Shown here: positions 1-5,592 of the stretch, in pieces
Numbering within the stretch: position 1 is the stretch's first letter
Layout: the number at the start of each line of letters is the position of its first letter
Assembly: GCA_020249025.1 (NCBI GenBank)
Contig: JADCGM010000027.1
Coordinates: forward strand, 1 to 5,592
Length of the DNA: 5,592 nucleotides
Reading direction: 5' to 3'
DNA from: Alphaproteobacteria bacterium
GTDB lineage: Bacteria > Pseudomonadota > Alphaproteobacteria > Sphingomonadales > Sphingomonadaceae
The notes under the pieces: generated by a model
What the model was told of the DNA's origin: nothing
The model's input: the letters and a program-made list of their open reading frames with translations, nothing else
Database searches by the model: none
Position numbers and translations under genes: made by a program

Positions 1-258
1 TGCGGCCAGTTCACGCGTTGGCGACAAGATCAGCGAGCGCGGCATGCGCGCGCGGCTGCGGCCCTGGGCCAGGATGTCGATCATCGGCAGCACGAACGAC
101 GCGGTCTTGCCGGTGCCCGTCTGCGCGACGCCGATGATGTCGCGGCCCATCAGCACGTGGGGGATGGCCTGGCGCTGGATCGGCGTCGGGTCGGTGTAGC
201 CGCTGTCGGTGACGGCCTTCAGAAGTTCATCGGACAGATGGAGATCGGCGAAACTCAA
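1..258 (-). CDS. DEAD-box RNA helicase, N-terminal part (partial, runs off left edge)
   Basis: The protein would be an ATP-dependent RNA helicase that remodels RNA duplexes or RNA-protein complexes in the cytoplasm, for example in ribosome assembly or mRNA decay. Only the first 86 residues are here. They contain the Q motif (an upstream Phe3, then GYTDPTPIQ at 20-28), the Walker A/motif I AQTGTGKT at 45-52, and motif Ia PTRELA at 80-85. The DEAD, SAT and C-terminal helicase motifs must lie beyond the left edge. The start is TTG at 256-258, giving (M)SFADLHLSDELL, which matches the usual beginning of RhlE-like alphaproteobacterial helicases. No ATG, GTG or TTG occurs in this frame between 259 and the receptor gene, so no upstream start competes. 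The Shine-Dalgarno sequence is weak (GAAAG at 266-270). The family is certain. The RhlE-type subgroup is an inference from the N-terminus, so no symbol is given. Confidence 0.93.
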   Translation of the reverse strand, partial: MSFADLHLSDELLKAVTDSGYTDPTPIQRQAIPHVLMGRDIIGVAQTGTGKTASFVLPMIDILAQGRSRARMPRSLILSPTRELAA

Positions 259-367
259 GTCGCGGCTTTCAGAAAGGGGCGGCCGGATGGGTGCGAGTCT
301 GCACGCCGGACGCGCGTGCCGCGCGCTTGCGCACCCCTGAGGGGAAAAGTCAAGGAATCGCTGCCTG

Positions 368-400
368 CAAAAGAGAAGGGCGGGGATCGCTCCCCGCCCT
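368..400 (-). terminator. Rho-independent terminator of the complete TonB receptor gene
   Basis: There is a perfect 10-bp inverted repeat, AGGGCGGGGA (377-386) and TCCCCGCCCT (391-400), around a 4-base loop. On the minus strand the hairpin is followed directly by TCTCTTTT (376-369). It begins 24 bases after the receptor stop codon. The GC-rich stem, tight loop and T-rich tail are the classic intrinsic terminator layout. They would separate receptor transcription from the helicase gene downstream. Confidence 0.87.
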
Positions 401-424
401 GTCGAAGGTGAGTGTCGTCGGCGC

Positions 425-3400
425 TTAGAACTTGAAGCCGGCGGCGATGCCGTAGCGGCGCGGTTCCAGCGTGAAGATGTTGGTGTAGAGGCCCGACGAC
501 TGGTCGGTGACGTAGAGACCGGTCGTGGCGTTGTTGTCGGTGATGTTCTGGATGAAGGCGCGGGCGAACCAGCGACCCTCCGGCCCGTTGACCTGGATCT
601 GGGCGTTCATCACCGAGTAGCCCTTCACCTTGTTGATCGCGCCGTTGAAGATGTTGCCATAGCTGTCGCCGGTGTAGGCGATGTCCCAGCGCGGCACGAC
701 CGTCATGTCGTCGGCGAGATCGAAGGTGTACTGCGCGCCGAGCGAGAACTTGTAGTTCGGCGCCTGCGGCAGCTTGTTGCCCTTGATGTTGACCGTCACG
801 CCCTCGTTGAGGACCTGAACGCCGCCGACCGCCGGACCGACCGTTCCGGCCAGCGCCGTCAGCACGCCGCAGACGCCGAATGCGCCCGTCGCGCCGTTGA
901 GGCCGCTGTCCGCCGGGAAGGCAGTCGGGGCGCGGAGACCGGCGCCCGCCGTCAGACCCGGGATCGAGCCGGCGTTGATGAGGTTGTTGGCCGTCGCCAC
1001 GAAGGCGTTGGCGCCCGCCGCGTTGCCCGCGGTCGTCGGCACCACCGCGCAGTTCGAGCCGTTGGTGATGTCCTTGACGATCACGGCGTCGCTGCGGCCG
1101 CCCGACGGATCGCGCGGATTGGCGAGGAACTTCGTCGTCGACACCTTGGTGTGCAGGTAGCTGGCGCTGGCGTTGATCGCCAGGTTCGGGGTGGGCGCGA
1201 GGATCGCGTCCATCTCGAGGCCGTAGATGTTGGCGTCGACGTTGTCGTTCACCGAGGTGCGGGCGACGATGCGGCTGAGCTGCAGCGACTTGTACTGGTA
1301 GTAGAAGCCGGTGACGTTCAGGCGCAGCGTGCCGTCGAGGAAGGTGTTCTTCGACCCGATCTCGAAGGCGTTGACGAACTCCGGATCGAAGCCGTCGTTG
1401 ACCGCGAACACCGGCTGCAGCGGCGGGTTGATGCCGCCCGACTTATAGCCGCGCGAGTACGACATGTAGAGCAGGCTGTCGTCACTGATCTGCCAGTCGA
1501 GAACGGCGCGGCCGGTCCACTCGCTGAACTTCACGCGGCGCTGCGAAAAGTCCTCGCACCCCGTGACGTTGGCGGCGGTGAGCACGCCCGATGCGGTCGT
1601 CGAGGTGATCGAGCACGGCGTCTTCGGATCGGCGTCGAACGGCTGCAGCCGCGACGTCGCCGGCGCGCCGGTCACCGCATAGCCGAAGCGGTAGGGCGAG
1701 GCGAACAGGCTGGTCGCGGTGTAGGGCGTCAGGAAGTTGGCCAGCGTCGAGCGCGCGGAGACGAACTTGTCGTCGTTGTTGTAGCGCGCGCCGACCGTGA
1801 GCTTCACCGTGTCGGAGAAGTTCACATAGGCCTCGCCGAAGATGCCGTACGACTTCACGTGCAGGAAGTCGGTGTTGTTCCGGAAGAACGGCGAGCCGAG
1901 GTAGCCCGGCGGCGGGATCTGCGCGCCCGGGATCGCGGCGAGCGCTGCACGGCCGAGTGCGTTGAAGCTGCCGAGGACGCCCGACAGATAGTCGATGCCG
2001 AACGAGTTCACATAATAGCTGTTCTCGTCGAGCTTGGCGTCGACGTAGATGCCGCCCAGCAGGAAGTTGAAGTTGCCGTCGAACTTCGAGGTGACGATGC
2101 CCTCGACCGACCAGTCCTTCGAGGTCTGGTTGGAGCGGTCGAAGTCCTGCGGCGTCGCCGAGCAGATCTTCTGCCCGCTGAACGCGCCGGTGCCGGTGTC
2201 CTCGGCGAGCGAGGTGCAGAGATTGCCGGTCGGGCCGTTCGGGATCAGCGCGGTGGCGATCGGCGAGAAATAGGCCGCCGGCAGACCCGGAACGGCGCCC
2301 GCGGCCGCCGCCGCCAGCGTGCCGAGGCCGGTCGCGAACAGAGCCCGGTTCTGGACCGACAGGTTGTAGTCCTGCTGCGAGTCGACCGCCGCCTTGTGAT
2401 AGAAGCCGGTCAGCTGGACTTCGAACTGGTCGAAGTCATGCTCGATGCGGGCATGATACTGCTCCTCGGTGGTGAGGTAGCTCGGCGTGTAGTCGGTGTT
2501 GACGACGCGCGGATCGGTCGGGTTGACCGCGGTGGCGTAGGGGTCGGGCCCGTAGAGGCTGCCGAGCGCGAACGCCGCCGGGATGCCCTGGGCGCGCAGG
2601 AATTCGGCCGAGGTCAGCACGCCGACGAAGCTGGTGTTGGAATTGGTCGTGCCGAAGTCGCGGCGGCCGGGCAGACAGCCGAGCACGCCGGTCGGGTCGC
2701 GCTGGCAGAGCTGCTTCTGGATGCGCAGACGCTTGTCGTCCTCCTTGAAGTAGGACGCGAGCAGGTCGATCGTGGTGTTCTCGCCGGGCTTCAGCCGGAT
2801 CGAACCGCGGACCGAGTACATGTTGCGGTCGTCGAACTTCTGGCCGTCGAACAGGTTCTTCGTGAAGCCGTCGCGGTTCAGGTAGAAGCCGGCGACGCGC
2901 GCCGCGACCTTGTCGCCGAGCGGCACGTTGATCATGCCCTTGGCGCGGATCGAGTTGAAGTTGCCGTATTCCGCCTCGCCGCTCGCCGAGAAGGCGTCGG
3001 TGCGCGGCTTCGCAGTCACGAAGTTGACGACGCCCGACGTCGCGTTGCGGCCGAACAGCGTCCCCTGCGGGCCGCGCAGGACCTCGACGCGCTCGAAGTC
3101 GAAATATTCGGTCTCGAACAGGCGGGTGGCGAGGAGCGGGGTGCCGTTCAGATGGATGGCGGTGGCGCTGTCGCAGCTGACGCCGACGCACAGGTCGCCG
3201 ATGCCGCGGATGGTGAAGCTCGACCCGGTGAAGTTGCCCTTGGAGAAGGTGATGTTCGGCAGCGTCAGCTGCAGGTCGGAGGCGTTGTCGATCTGCTGGC
3301 GTTCAAGCGCTTCGGCCGAGAAGGCGCTGACCGCGATCGGCACGTCCTGCAGGCTTTCGGCCTGGCGCTGCGCGGTGACGATGATCTCTTCGATGCCGGT

Positions 3401-3505
3401 GTCGTCGGCCGCGGTGGATTGCGCCACCGCCGGCGCCGCGAGAAGCGCGAGCGCAGACGCGCTCGAGGCCAGTGCAAAGCGCGCGAACGTGCTGATCGAT
3501 CCCAT
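425..3505 (-). CDS. TonB-dependent outer-membrane receptor (complete, 1026 aa)
   Basis: This is an outer-membrane active transporter that binds a ligand at the surface and imports it with energy from TonB-ExbB-ExbD. A signal peptide spans residues 1-28 (hydrophobic ALALLAAPAVA, likely cut after AVA). A TonB-box-like EIIVTAQR follows at 40-47. The plug covers about 50-170, with IRGIG at 99-103 and the conserved RGPQGTLFGRNATSG at 144-158. The rest is a 22-strand-type barrel, including YMSYSRGYKSGGINPP (680-695), FEIGSKNTFLDGTLRLN (714-730) and NITD (987-990), and it ends in Phe (AAGFKF), as the BAM signal requires. No STN domain precedes the plug, so FecA-type sigma/anti-sigma signalling is unlikely. 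HLNGTPL replaces the commoner V/I-DGV plug motif, as in one sphingomonad receptor subfamily known to me. The protein is long for the class (many are 700-900 aa) because of large Ala/Gly-rich loops (about 395-450 and 820-900). It has exactly ten cysteines in five close pairs. The start is supported by the signal peptide and the GGGGAG ribosome site. The substrate cannot be determined. Confidence 0.96.
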   Translation of the reverse strand: MGSISTFARFALASSASALALLAAPAVAQSTAADDTGIEEIIVTAQRQAESLQDVPIAVSAFSAEALERQQIDNASDLQLTLPNITFSKGNFTGSSFTIRGIGDLCVGVSCDSATAIHLNGTPLLATRLFETEYFDFERVEVLRGPQGTLFGRNATSGVVNFVTAKPRTDAFSASGEAEYGNFNSIRAKGMINVPLGDKVAARVAGFYLNRDGFTKNLFDGQKFDDRNMYSVRGSIRLKPGENTTIDLLASYFKEDDKRLRIQKQLCQRDPTGVLGCLPGRRDFGTTNSNTSFVGVLTSAEFLRAQGIPAAFALGSLYGPDPYATAVNPTDPRVVNTDYTPSYLTTEEQYHARIEHDFDQFEVQLTGFYHKAAVDSQQDYNLSVQNRALFATGLGTLAAAAAGAVPGLPAAYFSPIATALIPNGPTGNLCTSLAEDTGTGAFSGQKICSATPQDFDRSNQTSKDWSVEGIVTSKFDGNFNFLLGGIYVDAKLDENSYYVNSFGIDYLSGVLGSFNALGRAALAAIPGAQIPPPGYLGSPFFRNNTDFLHVKSYGIFGEAYVNFSDTVKLTVGARYNNDDKFVSARSTLANFLTPYTATSLFASPYRFGYAVTGAPATSRLQPFDADPKTPCSITSTTASGVLTAANVTGCEDFSQRRVKFSEWTGRAVLDWQISDDSLLYMSYSRGYKSGGINPPLQPVFAVNDGFDPEFVNAFEIGSKNTFLDGTLRLNVTGFYYQYKSLQLSRIVARTSVNDNVDANIYGLEMDAILAPTPNLAINASASYLHTKVSTTKFLANPRDPSGGRSDAVIVKDITNGSNCAVVPTTAGNAAGANAFVATANNLINAGSIPGLTAGAGLRAPTAFPADSGLNGATGAFGVCGVLTALAGTVGPAVGGVQVLNEGVTVNIKGNKLPQAPNYKFSLGAQYTFDLADDMTVVPRWDIAYTGDSYGNIFNGAINKVKGYSVMNAQIQVNGPEGRWFARAFIQNITDNNATTGLYVTDQSSGLYTNIFTLEPRRYGIAAGFKF

Positions 3506-3513
3506 GTCGATGT

Positions 3514-3519
3514 CTCCCC
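3514..3519 (-). promoter_or_regulatory. Ribosome binding site of the complete TonB receptor
   Basis: On the minus strand GGGGAG lies 8 bases upstream of the ATG at 3503-3505. This is good Shine-Dalgarno spacing. Together with the signal peptide that follows at once, it supports this start over the in-frame alternatives. Confidence 0.75.
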
Positions 3520-3538
3520 AGTTTCCCTGTTCCCGGGG

Positions 3539-3559
3539 CCGTCCTCTTTGCTGGGACGG
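3539..3559 (-). repeat. Small hairpin in the receptor leader
   Basis: CCGTCC (3539-3544) and GGACGG (3554-3559) are exact reverse complements around a 9-base loop. If transcription starts near 3610, this hairpin lies in the 5' leader about 20 bases above the ribosome site. A 6-bp stem is common by chance in GC-rich DNA, so a role is uncertain. Confidence 0.3.
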
Positions 3560-3576
3560 TCTCCGGCGGAGCGGTC

Positions 3577-3601
3577 GAGCATGACGCGATCGCGCATGCT
3601 C
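3577..3601. repeat. Near-perfect 25-base palindrome in the receptor leader
   Basis: The outer arms GAGCATG (3577-3583) and CATGCTC (3595-3601) are exact reverse complements. The core CGCGATCGCG (3585-3594) is itself a palindrome, and a single unpaired A (3584) interrupts the symmetry. The element would give a long stem in RNA or a two-fold symmetric protein site in DNA. It lies just downstream of the predicted transcription start, where a repressor or an mRNA structure could act. It could also be a copy of a dispersed REP-like palindrome. The symmetry is certain; the function is not known. Confidence 0.65.
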
Positions 3602-3616
3602 CCCGCCTTGGGAGGC

Positions 3617-3645
3617 ATTCGAACAAATGGATAAGGGCTTGTCCA
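3617..3645 (-). promoter_or_regulatory. Predicted sigma70-type promoter of the complete TonB receptor
   Basis: On the minus strand the -35 element TGGACA (3645-3640; five of six match TTGACA) is separated by exactly 17 bases from a -10 element TCGAAT (3622-3617; four of six match TATAAT). The spacer is unusually AT-rich for this DNA (CTTATCCATTTGT). Transcription would start near 3610, leaving a leader of about 105 bases. It sits in the only sizeable gene-free stretch upstream of the receptor. This is a consensus match only. Confidence 0.45.
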
Positions 3646-3692
3646 GCGCGCGTGCCCCCGCGCCCCCGCTTTCGCTAGGGTGAGGTCAGAGG

Positions 3693-3710
3693 CGTTGCAG
3701 AGGTGCAACG
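3693..3710. promoter_or_regulatory. Inverted repeat CGTTGCA-N4-TGCAACG, possible operator
   Basis: Two perfect 7-base arms (3693-3699 and 3704-3710) flank the spacer GAGG. The centre is about 60 bases upstream of the predicted -35 element of the receptor promoter. That fits an activator site, or a more distant operator half of a looping repressor. The alternative is a second small stem in the 3' end of the upstream receptor transcript, as it starts one base past the larger hairpin. No regulator gene is visible, so neither reading is proven. Confidence 0.4.
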
Positions 3711-3711
3711 G

Positions 3712-3739
3712 TCCCCCGCGCTCCGCAGAGCGCGGGGGA
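3712..3739 (-). terminator. Strong GC hairpin after the second TonB receptor (terminator-like, no U tract)
   Basis: A perfect 12-bp inverted repeat, TCCCCCGCGCTC (3712-3723) and GAGCGCGGGGGA (3728-3739), has a 4-base loop and begins 8 bases after the receptor stop codon. The position and stability suggest a transcription terminator or an mRNA 3'-end stabiliser. No T-run follows on the minus strand (the next bases are CCGTTGCACC), so intrinsic termination may be weak or may need Rho. Confidence 0.6.
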
Positions 3740-3747
3740 GGCCGGCA

Positions 3748-5592
3748 TCAGAAGCGGTAGCGGATGCTGCCGCCGTAGGTCTTCGGGCCGCTCGGATAGC
3801 CCGACAGGCTGCCCGACTGCGCCACCGACGGGAAGATCGTCGGGTTGAACTTCGGCTCGGTGAGGTTGCGGCCCCAGATCATGAACTCGAAGCCGTTCTC
3901 CATCTTGAACGCGATCGAGGCGTTCAGCGACTCCGGCGAGGCCTTGTAGGGCAGGCCCTGCGCGACCGTGAACGAGCTCGCAGTCAGATAGTCGGCATGG
4001 AGGACGAGCTCGTTCGAGCCGTCGAGATCATGCGTGTAGGTCGCGCCGACGACGGTCGTCCACTTCGAGATGCCGGTCGGACGCTGGCCGGTGAGGTTGG
4101 TCGGCACGACGTTGTTGGTCGCGTTGAACGACGAACCGCCGGTGTAGCTGTCGAACTTCGGGTCGAGGTAGGTGACCGATGCGGTGAGGTCGAGAGACGG
4201 CATCGGCTTGAAGCTCGTGTCGAGCTCGAAGCCGCGAGTCGACTGCTTCTCGGCGTTCGAGAGCACGAAGCCGGTGCCCTGGAAGACGTTACCCTGGAAG
4301 TTCTTCAGCACCTGCTTGAAGATCGCCAGGTTGAAGCCGAAGCCCTCGTACTGGCCCTTCATGCCGACCTCGTAGACGGTCGCCTCTTCCGGCGCCGCGA
4401 AGCGGGTGCCGGTGGTGAGGTTGGGCAGCGCCAAACCCGCGGTGCGGATCGGCGAGGCGGCCGGCGCCGGAACCTGCGCCACCGAACCCGGGATGAAGTC
4501 GGTCGGGAACGGCCGGCTGTCGGTCGACAGGTTGAACGACGACGCCTTGAAGCCCGTCGCGTAGGTCGCATAGGTCGACAGGTTTTCGTTCGCTTCCCAC
4601 GACAGGCGCAGCGTGTAGCTGAGATCGTCGTCGTTGGTCTTGCCGCTCTCGACCGCGTTCGGGAAGTTCAGGAACGGCGGCAGGAACTGCAGCGGACGCA
4701 GCGCCAGGAATGGGTTGCAGGTGCCGGGGATCGCGCCCGTGGCCGGGCAGGCCGTCGTGCGCGGGAAGATCGTGCCGGTCGGCAGCGGGATCGAGCCCGG
4801 GATGCCGGCTGCGGCGCCGACCTGCACGAGATCGATGGCCGAGAACACGTCGGTCGAGCGGTTGTCGCTGCGCGCCGACTTCTTGTCCTTGGTGTAGTTG
4901 AAGCCGGCGGTGAAGGTCAGATCCTCCGACAGCTTGAAGTCGCCCTGACCGAAGAGCGAGACCGCCTCGTTCTTGAAGTCATAGGATTCGAAGCGGCCCT
5001 GGCCCTGCGCACCGAACGCGGTCGCAGCGGTCGCCGCCGGCAGGCCGGAGAGCAGGCGCAGCGTGGGTTCCAGCGAGGCATAGGCGCCGCCGGTCAGCGC
5101 GTTCGCATAGCCGCGGAAATCGCGGCCGAACGTCAGCACCGAGTCGCTGCTGATGTCTTCCTTGAAGTAGAAGCCGCCGAGCAGGAAGTTGAAGAAGCCG
5201 TCGAAGTCCGACGCCAGCCGCAGTTCCTGCGTGTAGGTGTTGATGTTGGTGTCGGCGTCGTTGCGGCCGATGAGGTCGGCGCTGGTGAAGTCCGAATCCT
5301 GGTTGGTGTAGCTGCGGACCGCGCGATAGGCGCTGATGCTGGTCAGCGCGAGCGTGTCCGAAACGTTCCAGTCGGCCTGTCCCGAGACGCCGTAGTTCTT
5401 GATGTCGTTGACCGACTCGAAGTTGTTGAAGCTGTCGTAGCTGAACGGACGGTTCGAATTGATGCGGCCGCCGAGCGCGCGGACCGCGGCGCCGGTCGGG
5501 CCGTCGACGAGGTTGGCGACGGTGCAGCAGATCTCGTCGATCTTGTCGTAGTCGGCGATCAGGCGGACCTTGAAGTCGTCGTTCGGACGGAA
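3748..5592 (-). CDS. TonB-dependent outer-membrane receptor, C-terminal 614 aa (partial, start beyond right edge)
   Basis: This is the barrel part of a second TonB-dependent transporter in the outer membrane. The frame ends at TGA (3748-3750) and stays open without a stop to the right edge. An apparent GTG start at 5137-5139 is internal, because receptor sequence continues above it: YTQELRLAS (5209-5235) followed by FNFLLGGFYF, a hallmark of these barrels. Further landmarks are STYATYATGFKASSFN, EATVYEVGMKGQYEG, a TRGFELDTSF strand, WGRNLTEPKFN and a C-terminal Phe (GGSIRYRF). The signal peptide, TonB box and plug are not in the window. Four cysteines are seen: an adjacent pair (codons at 5524 and 5527) and a pair ten residues apart (4717 and 4747), probably in external loops. 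It is in tandem with the complete receptor downstream, 242 bases apart, but with a hairpin and a promoter between them. The family is secure; the ligand is unknown. Confidence 0.94.
   Translation of the reverse strand, partial: FRPNDDFKVRLIADYDKIDEICCTVANLVDGPTGAAVRALGGRINSNRPFSYDSFNNFESVNDIKNYGVSGQADWNVSDTLALTSISAYRAVRSYTNQDSDFTSADLIGRNDADTNINTYTQELRLASDFDGFFNFLLGGFYFKEDISSDSVLTFGRDFRGYANALTGGAYASLEPTLRLLSGLPAATAATAFGAQGQGRFESYDFKNEAVSLFGQGDFKLSEDLTFTAGFNYTKDKKSARSDNRSTDVFSAIDLVQVGAAAGIPGSIPLPTGTIFPRTTACPATGAIPGTCNPFLALRPLQFLPPFLNFPNAVESGKTNDDDLSYTLRLSWEANENLSTYATYATGFKASSFNLSTDSRPFPTDFIPGSVAQVPAPAASPIRTAGLALPNLTTGTRFAAPEEATVYEVGMKGQYEGFGFNLAIFKQVLKNFQGNVFQGTGFVLSNAEKQSTRGFELDTSFKPMPSLDLTASVTYLDPKFDSYTGGSSFNATNNVVPTNLTGQRPTGISKWTTVVGATYTHDLDGSNELVLHADYLTASSFTVAQGLPYKASPESLNASIAFKMENGFEFMIWGRNLTEPKFNPTIFPSVAQSGSLSGYPSGPKTYGGSIRYRF

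Noticed and set aside
324..353. TTGACT (minus strand, 353-348) as the -35 element of a helicase promoter, with a CCCCT-G-AGGGG dyad at 334-344
   Set aside because: No acceptable -10 element lies 16-18 bases downstream (only GC-rich CGCAAG/GCAAGC), and the dyad is short. The helicase promoter must be in this area or further upstream, but I cannot place it.
157..411. 84-codon plus-strand frame over the helicase start and the intergenic region
   Set aside because: It overlaps the conserved Q motif region of the helicase on the opposite strand and runs through the terminator hairpin. There is no convincing ribosome site or domain.
425..3505. FecA-type signalling receptor or carbohydrate SusC-type receptor
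   Set aside because: No STN domain lies between the signal peptide and the plug. There is no SusD-like, sigma-factor or anti-sigma gene nearby, and no N-terminal carboxypeptidase-like extension of the SusC type.
1151..3634. Open frame of 827 codons on the plus strand opposite the complete receptor
   Set aside because: It is antisense to a certain TonB receptor, and its product is Arg/Val/Asp/Glu-rich low-complexity sequence with no recognisable domain. Long antisense frames are expected in GC-rich DNA when the codons of the real gene seldom create stops on the other strand.
2910..3708. Several shorter frames on both strands over the receptor start and upstream region (for example 2910-3584 plus, 3265-3708 and 3303-3626 minus)
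   Set aside because: They overlap the signal peptide and plug coding sequence in other frames, and they have biased, Arg-rich compositions without domain signals. The minus-strand ones would also run over the promoter and palindrome.
5137..5139. GTG as the start of a 463-residue second receptor
   Set aside because: The same frame continues upstream without a stop for 151 more codons to the window edge, and those codons encode typical receptor barrel sequence. The GTG is an internal valine codon.

Overview
This window is GC-rich and every gene in it lies on the minus strand. It looks like part of a chromosome from an alphaproteobacterium, most likely a sphingomonad or a close relative. That guess rests on the high GC content, the sphingomonad-type plug sequence of the large TonB-dependent receptor (EIIVTAQR, then RGIG...HLNGTPL, then VEVLRGPQGTLFGRNATSG), and the alphaproteobacterial style of the helicase N-terminus. 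No 16S, tRNA or other phylogenetic marker is present, so the assignment is an inference.

Layout in + strand coordinates: (1) 1-258 is the N-terminal 86 codons of a DEAD-box RNA helicase, read leftwards out of the window and starting at a TTG. (2) 259-424 is a short intergenic stretch that holds a good intrinsic terminator (377-400 plus a T-rich tail) for the receptor gene to its right. (3) 425-3505 is a complete 1026-residue TonB-dependent outer-membrane receptor with a signal peptide, TonB box, plug and beta-barrel. (4) 3506-3747 is a 242-base intergenic region. It carries a ribosome binding site, a probable sigma70-type promoter, an inverted repeat in the presumed 5' leader, a second inverted repeat upstream of the promoter, and a strong GC hairpin just after the next gene. 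(5) 3748-5592 is the C-terminal 614 residues of a second TonB-dependent receptor. Its reading frame stays open to the right edge, so its signal peptide, plug and start lie outside the window.

The two receptors would act in the outer membrane, importing scarce or bulky ligands with energy passed from the inner membrane by TonB-ExbB-ExbD. They are in tandem and codirectional, but a hairpin and a separate promoter lie between them, so they look like independent transcription units. No substrate can be named, because no catabolic, siderophore or regulatory gene is visible. The helicase is an unrelated housekeeping-type neighbour. I found no mobile element, CRISPR array, RNA gene or clearly new system. 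The points worth a second look are the structured, palindrome-rich spacer between the receptors and the strictly paired cysteines of the complete receptor.
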